Origin: Actinomycetes bacterium
GTDB lineage: Bacteria; Actinomycetota; Acidimicrobiia; Acidimicrobiales; RAAP-2
Length of the DNA stretch: 6,072 nucleotides
Reading direction: 5' to 3'
Assembly: GCA_021807655.1 (NCBI GenBank)
Contig: JAKBCT010000060.1
Coordinates: 1 to 6,072, forward strand
Positions 1-6,072 of the stretch are shown here, one piece after another. The notes under the pieces were generated by a model. The model was not told the origin of the DNA, made no database searches, and saw only the letters and a program-made list of their open reading frames with translations. A program made the position numbers and the translations under genes. How positions within the stretch are numbered: the first letter of the stretch is position 1; every line of letters starts with the position of its first letter.

Positions 1-1038
1 CCCTACGAGGTCGAGGGCGTACTCAACCCCGCCGCGGTCCGCAGCCCCGACGGTGAGCTCTACCTCTTCCCAAGGATGGTGGCCGCGGGAAACTACTCGC
101 GCATCGGGATCATGAAGGTCATCTTCGACGACGACGGCGAGCCACGGGGAGTCGAACGCCTCGGCGTCGCCCTCGAACCCGAGGCTCCCTACGAGTTGCG
201 CCCCGGCGGTGGCGGCTGTGAGGATCCCCGGATCAGCTACGTAGAGCCGTTGCGACACTACGTGATGACCTATACGGCGTTCTCCCCCGACGGTCCGCGT
301 ATCGCCCTCGCGATCTCCAAGGACCTGCTCTCGTGGCAACGACTGGGGCTCGCCACCTTCGAGCCCTTCGAACACATCGAGTTCGACGGCGTCGACAACA
401 AAGATGCGGTCTGTTTCCCCCTCGCTGTGCCGAATCCCTCAGATCGTCCCGAACTCGCGATCCTGCATCGACCGCTCTTCCCGGGCACCCGAGCCGAGGA
501 GATCAGCGCGAGCGACGGCAACCACGTGGTGGATGACTATCGCGAATGCATCTGGATCTCCTACAGCACGATGCCCTTTTCGGGAATGGACCCAGCCCAG
601 CTCCTCTCCTTCACGTCGCACCACCGACTCGCCACGCCCGAGTCTCCCTGGGAGCGTCTCAAGATCGGCAGCGGCACGCCCCCGGTGATGAGTCGCCACG
701 GCTGGCTCATCGTCTACCACGGGGTGAGCGGCGAAACCGACCCCACGACCGGCACCCGCCAGCTCACGTACGCCGCCGGGGTAATGATCCTCTCCCTCGA
801 GCGCCCCAGTGAACTCCTCTATCGAAGCGCGTCGCCCCTGCTCACACCCACGGCGTCGCGCGAACCGCGCGCCACACCGGCGGACGTCGTCTTTCCTACC
901 GGGATCGACCGTCGCGACGACATTGGCCAGCCGCACCGCTACGACGTCTACTACGGGCTCAACGACTTTCGCATCGGCGTCGCGCGCCTCGACGTGCCAT
1001 CGGACCTACCCGACGCCGCCGTTGTCTCGGAGCGGTGA
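1..1038 (+). CDS. GH130-family glycoside phosphorylase/hydrolase, 5' truncated
   Basis: This protein belongs to glycoside hydrolase family 130, five-bladed beta-propellers that phosphorolyse or hydrolyse beta-mannosides. The reading frame is open from base 1, so the start lies upstream; 345 residues are visible and perhaps a few tens are missing. Numbering from the first visible residue, the family landmarks run in order: LNPAA (8-12), GGCEDPRI (71-78) with D75 the likely catalytic acid, DNKDAVCFP (132-140), LHRP (155-158), IGSGTPPV (222-229), GWLIVYHGV (234-242), DVVFPTGI (295-302) and [10 protein letters not shown] (317-326). Basic residues R25, H156, R157 and H240 sit near positions that bind phosphate in the phosphorylases, which mildly favours a phosphorylase, but the substrate cannot be assigned. 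No signal peptide can be judged because the N-terminus is missing. The ATG at 76 is internal because conserved sequence precedes it. It reads in the same direction as pgi, 100 bases downstream, and may share its transcript. Family assignment is confident; specificity is not. Confidence 0.88.
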   Translation, partial: PYEVEGVLNPAAVRSPDGELYLFPRMVAAGNYSRIGIMKVIFDDDGEPRGVERLGVALEPEAPYELRPGGGGCEDPRISYVEPLRHYVMTYTAFSPDGPRIALAISKDLLSWQRLGLATFEPFEHIEFDGVDNKDAVCFPLAVPNPSDRPELAILHRPLFPGTRAEEISASDGNHVVDDYRECIWISYSTMPFSGMDPAQLLSFTSHHRLATPESPWERLKIGSGTPPVMSRHGWLIVYHGVSGETDPTTGTRQLTYAAGVMILSLERPSELLYRSASPLLTPTASREPRATPADVVFPTGIDRRDDIGQPHRYDVYYGLNDFRIGVARLDVPSDLPDAAVVSER

Positions 1039-1042
1039 GGCC

Positions 1043-1093
1043 AGTGCGCACGGCCGTTCGTCGACGACGACGCCCGGGACACCGCGGCGCACT
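1043..1093 (+). other. Inverted repeat in the GH130-pgi gap
   Basis: The 100-base gap after the GH130 stop holds a perfect 7-bp inverted repeat, AGTGCGC (1043-1049) and GCGCACT (1087-1093). They are separated by 37 bases that include the 10-bp palindrome TCGTCGACGA (1058-1067). The RNA could fold into a branched GC-rich structure that slows or attenuates transcription between the two genes. No T-run follows, so it is not a convincing intrinsic terminator, and in DNA this rich in G+C such repeats arise by chance. No credible promoter is visible in the gap. Confidence 0.25.
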
Positions 1094-1126
1094 CTACTGT
1101 CGAGTCGTGATGCTGACCGTACCAAC

Positions 1127-1133
1127 GAAGGGA
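1127..1133 (+). promoter_or_regulatory. Shine-Dalgarno for pgi
   Basis: GAAGGGA lies 5 bases before the GTG at 1139 and resembles the GGAGG core. It decides the pgi start. The frame stays open far upstream into the GH130 gene, but the residues encoded there do not look like Pgi, and no other in-frame start has a site this good. Confidence 0.7.
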
Positions 1134-1138
1134 CCATC

Positions 1139-2773
1139 GTGACGCCAGCCCCACTTCGACAACGACCAGCCTGGCGAGCGCTCGAGGCCCACGCCGAATC
1201 GATCGGACACCTCCACCTGCGCGAGCTCTTCGCCGATGACCCCGATCGGGGCCGGCGCCTGCGGGCGCAGGCGGCCGGGCTCTACCTCGACTACTCGAAG
1301 AACCGGGTCACGGACGAGACGATGGGCCTGCTCGGCCAGCTCGCGATTGAATCGGACCTCGCTGGACGCCGCGACGCGATGATGCGCGGCGAGCACGTCA
1401 ACGTCTCAGAAGATCGCGCCGTTCTGCACGTCGCGCTGAGGATGCCGCGCGACGCGTCACTCATCGTCGACGGCGTCGACGTGGTCGACGAAGTCCACTC
1501 GGTGCTGGCGCGAATGGCCGACTTCGCCACCCGCGTCCGATCGGGCCAGTGGCGGGGTTTCACGGGCCGGACCATCAAGAACGTCGTCAACATCGGCATC
1601 GGCGGATCGGACCTCGGCCCGGTGATGGCCTACGAGGCCCTTCGTTTCTATAGCCGTCGCGACATGACCTTCCACTTTGTCTCGAACGTCGACAGCGATG
1701 ATTTCGTCGAGGCGGTCCGCGACCTCGACGCCGCCGAGACGTTGTTCATCGTCTCGTCCAAGACCTTCACGACGACCGAGACACTCACCAACGCGCGTTC
1801 CGCCAGAGCCTGGCTGCTCGCACAGCTCGGCGACGACGCAGCCGTTGCGAAACACTTCGTCGCGGTGTCGACCAACGCGCAACAGGTCGCCGCCTTCGGC
1901 ATCGACACCGCGAACATGTTCGAGTTCTGGGACTGGGTCGGCGGACGGTACTCGATGACTTCGGCGATCGGTCTCTCCACCATGCTCGCCATCGGTCCCG
2001 ACGCCCACGCCGATCTCTTGGCGGGCTTTCACGCGATGGACGAGCACTTCCGCCTCGCACCCTTCGAGGAGAACCTTCCGGTTCTGATGGGACTGATCGC
2101 GGTGTGGAACCGCAACTTCCTCGGCTGTCCAACGGTCGGAGTCTTACCCTACGAGCAGTACCTGAAGCGACTACCGGCCTACCTTCAGCAATTGACGATG
2201 GAGTCGAACGGCAAGCACGTCACGCTCGACGGTACCGACGTGGAGTACGACACGGGACCCGTCTACTGGGGCGAACCCGGCACCAACGGCCAGCACAGCT
2301 TCTATCAACTCATCCATCAGGGCACGTCGATCATCCCCGTCGACATCATCGGTTTCGCACGGAGCCTCAACCCGCTCGGGGACCATCACGACATCTTGAG
2401 CGCGAACGTCTTCGCCCAGGCCGAGGCGCTCGCCTTTGGCAAAACCGAGGCCGAGGTTCGCCGCGACGCGGGCCCCGAGGGCGTCGTTGCGCACCGGGTC
2501 ATGGAAGGGAACCGTCCGTCCAACGTCCTGCTCGGCGACGTGTTGACCCCGAGACTGCTCGGCTCGCTCATCGCGCTCTACGAGCACTCCGTGTTCACCC
2601 AGGGCACGATCTGGGGGATCGACTCCTTTGACCAGTGGGGCGTCGAACTCGGCAAAGCGCTCGCGAGCGCGATCGTCCCCGAGCTCACGGGCGACGCACC
2701 AGCGCTTCGCCACGACTCGTCGACGAACGCGCTGATCGAGCACTATCGAGCGCTAAACGGAAGAGGTTCCTGA
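1139..2773 (+). CDS. pgi: Glucose-6-phosphate isomerase
   Basis: This cytoplasmic enzyme reversibly converts glucose-6-phosphate to fructose-6-phosphate, linking glycolysis and gluconeogenesis to the pentose phosphate pathway. From the GTG at 1139 it is 544 residues, close to the 549 of E. coli Pgi. Both family signatures are intact: [14 protein letters not shown] (265-278) and [15 protein letters not shown] (492-506). The phosphate-binding segments [10 protein letters not shown] (152-161) and SKTFTTTET (207-215) are present. The catalytic residues known from the family are seen as R270, E355 (in MESNGK), H386 (in [12 protein letters not shown]) and K506; E355 and H386 have the same numbers as in E. 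coli. It is the full-length classical form, not the short archaeal/cupin type or a fusion with transaldolase. Its TGA overlaps the gnd ATG by one base, indicating co-transcription and translational coupling. No frameshift or missing key residue is seen. Confidence 0.98.
   Translation: MTPAPLRQRPAWRALEAHAESIGHLHLRELFADDPDRGRRLRAQAAGLYLDYSKNRVTDETMGLLGQLAIESDLAGRRDAMMRGEHVNVSEDRAVLHVALRMPRDASLIVDGVDVVDEVHSVLARMADFATRVRSGQWRGFTGRTIKNVVNIGIGGSDLGPVMAYEALRFYSRRDMTFHFVSNVDSDDFVEAVRDLDAAETLFIVSSKTFTTTETLTNARSARAWLLAQLGDDAAVAKHFVAVSTNAQQVAAFGIDTANMFEFWDWVGGRYSMTSAIGLSTMLAIGPDAHADLLAGFHAMDEHFRLAPFEENLPVLMGLIAVWNRNFLGCPTVGVLPYEQYLKRLPAYLQQLTMESNGKHVTLDGTDVEYDTGPVYWGEPGTNGQHSFYQLIHQGTSIIPVDIIGFARSLNPLGDHHDILSANVFAQAEALAFGKTEAEVRRDAGPEGVVAHRVMEGNRPSNVLLGDVLTPRLLGSLIALYEHSVFTQGTIWGIDSFDQWGVELGKALASAIVPELTGDAPALRHDSSTNALIEHYRALNGRGS
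2759..2766 (+). promoter_or_regulatory. Shine-Dalgarno for gnd, inside the pgi end
   Basis: GGAAGAGG lies within the last pgi codons, 6 bases before the ATG at 2773. It supports that start over the next in-frame ATG at 2791, which has no comparable site at proper spacing. Ribosomes terminating at pgi could re-initiate here. Confidence 0.7.
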
Positions 2774-3804
2774 TGCCCACGCAGACACCGATGCAGCTAG
2801 GCATGATCGGACTCGGTCGCATGGGGGCGAACATTGTCCGACGACTGACCCGCGACGGACACCGCTGCGTCGCCTACGACGTGAACCCCGAAGCGGTCGC
2901 CGAGCTGGAAGGCGACGGTGTCGTCGGCGCGAAGTCCTTGGCCGACTTCGCGGCGAAACTCGACGCGCCGCGGACGGTCTGGCTCATGCTCCCGGCCGCG
3001 ATCACCGGGGACACGCTGAACCAGTTGGTCGAATACCTCGAGCCCGGTGACGTCGTGATCGACGGGGGCAACTCCTTCTACCAGGACGACATCGCGCGCT
3101 CCCGAGAACTCGCGGTCCGCCAGATTCACTACGTGGACTGCGGAACGAGCGGTGGGATCTGGGGCCTCGAGCGCGGCTACAGCCTCATGATCGGCGGAGA
3201 AGCGCCAGTCGTTACCCGACTCGACCCGCTCTTTCGCTCGATCAGCCCCGGCGAGGACGGCGTCGCGCCGACGGTGGCCCGTTCGGGTCGACCCGGCAGC
3301 GCGACCAGTGGCTACCTGCACTGCGGACCAAACGGGGCCGGACACTTCGTCAAGATGGTGCACAACGGCATCGAGTACGGGATGATGGGGGCCATCGCCG
3401 AAGGGCTCAGCATCCTCAAACACGCGAACGCGGGCGCGACGGACATCGCGGCTGACGCCGAGACGACGCCGATGCGTAACCCCGACTTCTACAACTACGA
3501 CTTTGACGTCGCCGAGGTCGCCGAACTCTGGCGCCACGGTTCGGTCGTCAGCTCGTGGCTGATGGACCTGACCGCCGAGGCGCTCGCCGCTTCGCCCGAG
3601 CTCGATGAATTCAGCGGACGTGTCTCGGATTCTGGCGAGGGCCGTTGGACCGTGCAGGCCGCTATCGACGAGTCGGTCCCCGCGCCCGTGATCAGCGCCG
3701 CGCTCTGGCAGCGCTACGAATCGCGCGAGCGCGGACAGTTCACCGCCAAAGTGCTCTCGGCGATGCGCTCGGAGTTCGGCGGTCACGTCGAGAAGCGGTC
3801 CTGA
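2773..3804 (+). CDS. gnd: 6-phosphogluconate dehydrogenase, decarboxylating, short NAD-type form
   Basis: This enzyme oxidatively decarboxylates 6-phosphogluconate to ribulose-5-phosphate and CO2, the last oxidative step of the pentose phosphate pathway. It has 343 residues, matching the short-form enzymes (about 300-340) rather than the roughly 470-residue E. coli type. The N-terminal Rossmann fold has GMIGLGRMG (10-18). D36 ends the second strand (AYDVNPE), where NADP-type enzymes have an NR[ST] motif; an acidic residue here is typical of NAD preference. By motif alignment with the sheep enzyme, the substrate and catalytic residues are kept: N100 (DGGNS), S126 (GTSGG), K194 general base and E201 general acid in [10 protein letters not shown] with H197, N198 and Y202, then R314, and R332 and H338 in the C-terminal RSEFGGH, which reach into the partner subunit. 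The ATG at 2773 overlaps the pgi stop. zwf, the gene for the earlier oxidative step, follows. Cofactor choice is inferred, not shown. Confidence 0.95.
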   Translation: MPTQTPMQLGMIGLGRMGANIVRRLTRDGHRCVAYDVNPEAVAELEGDGVVGAKSLADFAAKLDAPRTVWLMLPAAITGDTLNQLVEYLEPGDVVIDGGNSFYQDDIARSRELAVRQIHYVDCGTSGGIWGLERGYSLMIGGEAPVVTRLDPLFRSISPGEDGVAPTVARSGRPGSATSGYLHCGPNGAGHFVKMVHNGIEYGMMGAIAEGLSILKHANAGATDIAADAETTPMRNPDFYNYDFDVAEVAELWRHGSVVSSWLMDLTAEALAASPELDEFSGRVSDSGEGRWTVQAAIDESVPAPVISAALWQRYESRERGQFTAKVLSAMRSEFGGHVEKRS

Positions 3805-3825
3805 CGGTGGGCCGGGGTCCCACGT
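3804..3825 (+). other. Small hairpin between gnd and zwf
   Basis: GTGGG (3807-3811) and CCCAC (3819-3823) form a 5-bp stem with a 7-base loop. Bulging one G extends it to about 8 bp through ACG (3804-3806) and CGT (3823-3825). It begins at the last base of the gnd stop codon and has no T-run, so a strong terminator is unlikely. It may act as an RNA stability or partial attenuation element, or be chance in GC-rich DNA. Confidence 0.25.
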
Positions 3826-3856
3826 CGCGGGCGCTCGAAGTCGACGGTTGCGTCCG

Positions 3857-5305
3857 ATGAGTTCCCACCCGATCGAAACGGACGTCGAAATTCCCGCCAA
3901 CCACGTCATCGTCCTCTTCGGCGCGACCGGAGACCTCGCGCGGCGAAAGATCCTCCCGGGGCTCTACCACCTCGCACTGGCCGGGCTGCTCCCGAAGGAC
4001 TACCGGATTATCGGTTCGGCCCCGCCGGCCTTCACCATCTCGAACGAGGAATTCCGCGCGCTCGCCCACGACTCGGTCGATGAGTTCGGCGATCTCGCGC
4101 CCGTGGGTGACGTGTGGGAGGTCTTCGTCGCGGCGCTGTCCTTCGTCGCGTCCTCGGCCGAGGACGGTACGGCACTTCTCAGCGCGATCGAAGAGGCCGA
4201 AGCAACGATCGGTGGCGACGTGAGTCGCCTGTTCCACCTCGCGGTCCCGCCCGACGCGGTGCTCGGCCTCGTGACCATGGTGGGCGCCTCGGACCTGCGT
4301 CGCAACGCCCGGGTGATCCTCGAGAAGCCCTTCGGCGTGGACCTGGCGTCGGCGAAGGCGCTCAACGCGGTGATCAAGGCGAACTTCGACGAAACCCAGG
4401 TGTTTCGCATCGACCACTTCCTTGGCAAGGAGTCGATCGACAACATCCTCGCCCTGCGGTTCGCGAACCGGTTCTTCGAACCACTGTGGAACCGCGACCA
4501 CGTGCGCTACGTGCAGATCGACGTCCCCGAGACGATCTCGATCGAAGGACGCGCGGCGTTCTACGAGGAGACCGGCGCCTTTCGCGACATGGTCGTCAGT
4601 CACCTCTTCCAGGTGCTGGGTTTCATCGCGATGGAACAACCCACGTCCCTCGAAGCCCGTCCCCTTCGTGACGAGGTCCACAAGGTGTTCGAGTCCATGC
4701 GACCCATCGACCCGGCTCACGTCGTGCGCGGACAATACGCCGGCTACCGCGACGAGGACGGCGTAGCGCCCGACTCACAGACCGAGACGTTCGTCGCGTT
4801 GCGTGTCGAAGTCGAGAACACGAGGTGGAAGGGCGTCCCGTTCTACCTCCGCACCGGTAAGGCGCTCGCCGAGAGCCGCCAGGTCATCACCATCGGCTTC
4901 GAGGAGCCCGTGATGCGGCTCTTTTCCTTCGCCCGGGGCGTCCCCGAGAATCGCGGCAACCGATTGGTCGTCGACTTCGCGGACCCCGGTTCGATTCACG
5001 CGCACTTCTTCGCGAAGCGTCCCGGCCCCGAGATGCGACTCGACGCGGCGCAGATGACGTTCAACTACGAGGGTTCATTCCAGAAGGCCCACCACCTCGA
5101 GGCGTACGAGTACCTGATCCTCGAGGCGATGCTCGGTAAGCGAACACTCTTCACCCGCTCCGACGGCATCGAGCGACTCTGGGAGGTGAGCGCGAACCTA
5201 CTGGCGTCGCCGCCCGCCGTCGAGTCCTACGCCCAGGGATCGTGGGGACCCCAGTCCGCGATTGATCTCATCGCGCCGAACTCGTGGTGTCTGCCAGGTG
5301 AGTGA
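3857..5305 (+). CDS. zwf: Glucose-6-phosphate dehydrogenase
   Basis: This enzyme oxidises glucose-6-phosphate to 6-phosphogluconolactone, the entry step of the oxidative pentose phosphate pathway. From the ATG at 3857 it is 482 residues, normal for the family. The Rossmann motif is [10 protein letters not shown] (22-31), followed by EKPFG (156-160), the active-site signature DHFLGKE (186-192), [17 protein letters not shown] (about 229-245), catalytic-base H249, [10 protein letters not shown], and a standard GSWGP...W C-terminus. D186, H187 and H249 match Leuconostoc D177, H178 and H240 with identical spacing. Two oddities stand out. P56 (GSAPP) occupies the position of the NADP 2'-phosphate-binding arginine (R50 in E. 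coli, R46 in Leuconostoc), and the usual QNH before the catalytic histidine is VSH (247-249). An in-frame TTG at 3848 would add three residues; neither start has a strong ribosome site (weak GACGG at 3843-3847), so ATG is preferred. The gene lies 52 bases after gnd, and the next gene overlaps its end. Confidence 0.96.
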   Translation: MSSHPIETDVEIPANHVIVLFGATGDLARRKILPGLYHLALAGLLPKDYRIIGSAPPAFTISNEEFRALAHDSVDEFGDLAPVGDVWEVFVAALSFVASSAEDGTALLSAIEEAEATIGGDVSRLFHLAVPPDAVLGLVTMVGASDLRRNARVILEKPFGVDLASAKALNAVIKANFDETQVFRIDHFLGKESIDNILALRFANRFFEPLWNRDHVRYVQIDVPETISIEGRAAFYEETGAFRDMVVSHLFQVLGFIAMEQPTSLEARPLRDEVHKVFESMRPIDPAHVVRGQYAGYRDEDGVAPDSQTETFVALRVEVENTRWKGVPFYLRTGKALAESRQVITIGFEEPVMRLFSFARGVPENRGNRLVVDFADPGSIHAHFFAKRPGPEMRLDAAQMTFNYEGSFQKAHHLEAYEYLILEAMLGKRTLFTRSDGIERLWEVSANLLASPPAVESYAQGSWGPQSAIDLIAPNSWCLPGE

Positions 5306-6072
5306 CCGGATCCGGCTCCTGCTCTCGGACGTCGACGGCACGCTCGTGACGCCCGACAAACTTCTCACGCCGAGTGCGATTCGCGCCGTGGACGACCTGC
5401 GCAGCGCGGGGATCGCCTTCGCCATCACCAGTGCGCGCCCACCCCGCGGCCTACGCCGATTCGTCGAACCCCTGGGGCTGACGACACCGCTCGGCGCGTT
5501 CAACGGCGCCGCCCTCGTCAACGGCGACCTGAGCGTCATTGCCGAACAGACGATTCCCGACGACCTGCTCGTCCCCATCATCGACGTGCTCCAGTCCCAC
5601 GCCATGTCAATCTGGGTCTTTCGCGGCGACGAGTGGCTCGTCCAAGACGGGGCCGGACCCCACGTCGATCAGGAATCGGTCATCTGCGAGCGCGGTCCGA
5701 CGGTGGTCACCGACTTCGAGGGCGTCGTTGACGGGGTCAACAAAATCGTCGGTGTGAGCGACGACGCGACGGCGAGTGAAGCCGCCTGGCGGGCCACGAC
5801 CGAACTGTTCGGCGATCGTCTCTCGGCCACTCGATCCCAGAGCTACTACCTCGACGTCACCCACCCCGACGCCAACAAGGGCAGCGTCGTGCGCTACCTC
5901 GCCGGTCGCTACGCCATCCAGACCAACGAGATCGCCACCATCGGCGACATGCACAACGATGTGTCGATGTTCCAAGCGTCGGGACTCAGCATCGCGATGG
6001 GTAACGCCGAGCCGTCCGTCCAGCGAGCCGCGCGCCACGTCACCAGTTCCAACGCCGAGGAGGGGTTCGCGC
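5298..6072 (+). CDS. Cof-type HAD-IIB phosphatase, 3' truncated
   Basis: This is a haloacid-dehalogenase-superfamily hydrolase of the Cof type (subfamily IIB), cytoplasmic Mg-dependent phosphatases that usually act on sugar phosphates or related metabolites. 258 residues are visible and the frame is still open at the window end; by family length perhaps 10-20 are missing. All four HAD motifs are present: DVDGT (11-15) with nucleophile D11 and acid/base D13; S45 in ITSAR, matching the usual ATGR; K194 in DANKG; and [10 protein letters not shown] (216-225) with metal-binding D217 and D221. FNGA (68-71) and AMGNA near the end are typical of Cof proteins, and the region between motifs II and III is the C2-type cap. 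The GTG at 5298 places the nucleophile at residue 11, as is usual; an in-frame TTG at 5262 is less likely. The start overlaps the end of zwf by 8 bases, implying translational coupling and a role tied to hexose-phosphate metabolism. The substrate is unknown. Confidence 0.9.
   Translation, partial: MSDRIRLLLSDVDGTLVTPDKLLTPSAIRAVDDLRSAGIAFAITSARPPRGLRRFVEPLGLTTPLGAFNGAALVNGDLSVIAEQTIPDDLLVPIIDVLQSHAMSIWVFRGDEWLVQDGAGPHVDQESVICERGPTVVTDFEGVVDGVNKIVGVSDDATASEAAWRATTELFGDRLSATRSQSYYLDVTHPDANKGSVVRYLAGRYAIQTNEIATIGDMHNDVSMFQASGLSIAMGNAEPSVQRAARHVTSSNAEEGFA

Noticed and set aside
76..78. ATG as the true GH130 start
   Set aside because: The frame is open to base 1, and the preceding residues (LNPAA...DGELYLFPR) match the GH130 N-terminal block.
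1095..1100. TACTGT as a -10 promoter element for pgi
   Set aside because: It fits TANNNT, but no -35-like hexamer lies 16-18 bases upstream, so a promoter cannot be supported.
809..1138. Upstream extension of the pgi frame from an ATG at 809, giving 654 residues
   Set aside because: The extra residues are Arg/Ser/Thr-rich, overlap conserved GH130 coding sequence and do not resemble Pgi. The GTG at 1139 has a good ribosome site and gives the normal length.
1457..2047. Antisense open frame over pgi
   Set aside because: It covers the most conserved part of pgi, has a biased composition, and shows no recognisable domain.
2104..2631. Same-strand alternative frame inside pgi (175 codons)
   Set aside because: It is an Arg/Pro-rich frame-shifted shadow lying wholly within pgi catalytic sequence.
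2635..2772. Upstream extension of the gnd frame from 2635
   Set aside because: It overlaps the conserved C-terminus of Pgi. The Rossmann motif sits at the right distance from the ATG at 2773, which has its own ribosome site.
2797..3909. Long antisense open frame (370 codons) over gnd and the start of zwf
   Set aside because: It mirrors the codon structure of gnd in GC-rich DNA. The product is Arg/Asp/Val-rich, low in recognisable motifs, and the + strand gene is unequivocal.
3740..4735. Long antisense open frame (331 codons) over zwf
   Set aside because: It is a shadow of zwf caused by few stop codons in high-G+C sequence; no family motif is visible.
5298..6072. HAD protein as a phosphomannomutase linked to GH130
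   Set aside because: Eukaryotic-type phosphomannomutases are also HAD-IIB, but the IGDMHND and AMGNA blocks match Cof-type phosphatases instead.
1..6072. CRISPR array, tRNA, rRNA, insertion sequence or phage-like element
   Set aside because: No spaced direct repeats, tRNA-like folds, transposase motifs or terminal repeats were seen; coding density by housekeeping genes is nearly complete.

Overview
This window is dense, high-G+C bacterial DNA with every real gene on the + strand. It looks like part of a central-carbon operon: a glycoside phosphorylase/hydrolase of family GH130 (5' end cut off), glucose-6-phosphate isomerase (pgi), short-form 6-phosphogluconate dehydrogenase (gnd), glucose-6-phosphate dehydrogenase (zwf), and a Cof-type HAD phosphatase (3' end cut off). 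There are no RNA genes, mobile elements, CRISPR arrays or long repeats. The only non-coding stretches are about 100 bases (GH130 to pgi) and 52 bases (gnd to zwf).

Organism: strong G/C preference at third codon positions, GTG starts, and a short Gnd beside an actinobacterial-looking Zwf suggest a high-G+C bacterium. An actinobacterium such as a member of Acidimicrobiia is my best guess. This is inference; no ribosomal RNA or other taxonomic marker is present.

Layout: GH130 at 1-1038 (partial); a 100-base gap with an inverted repeat; pgi at 1139-2773, with a GTG start and a clear Shine-Dalgarno; gnd at 2773-3804, starting inside the pgi stop codon (TGATG); a 52-base gap with a small hairpin; zwf at 3857-5305; and the HAD gene from 5298, overlapping the end of zwf by 8 bases.

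How they fit together: Pgi interconverts fructose-6-phosphate and glucose-6-phosphate. Zwf oxidises glucose-6-phosphate to 6-phosphogluconolactone, and Gnd oxidatively decarboxylates 6-phosphogluconate to ribulose-5-phosphate. This is the oxidative pentose phosphate pathway, with Pgi able to recycle fructose-6-phosphate into it. The lactonase step (pgl) is not in view. GH130 could supply hexose from mannosides, and the HAD protein is a plausible sugar-phosphate phosphatase. The most notable detail is in the cofactor pockets: Gnd has an NAD-type aspartate (D36), and Zwf has proline (P56) where the NADP-binding arginine of E. coli (R50) and Leuconostoc (R46) enzymes normally sits. The route may therefore yield NADH more than NADPH. 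I see no wholly new system here; the findings are refinements of known families.
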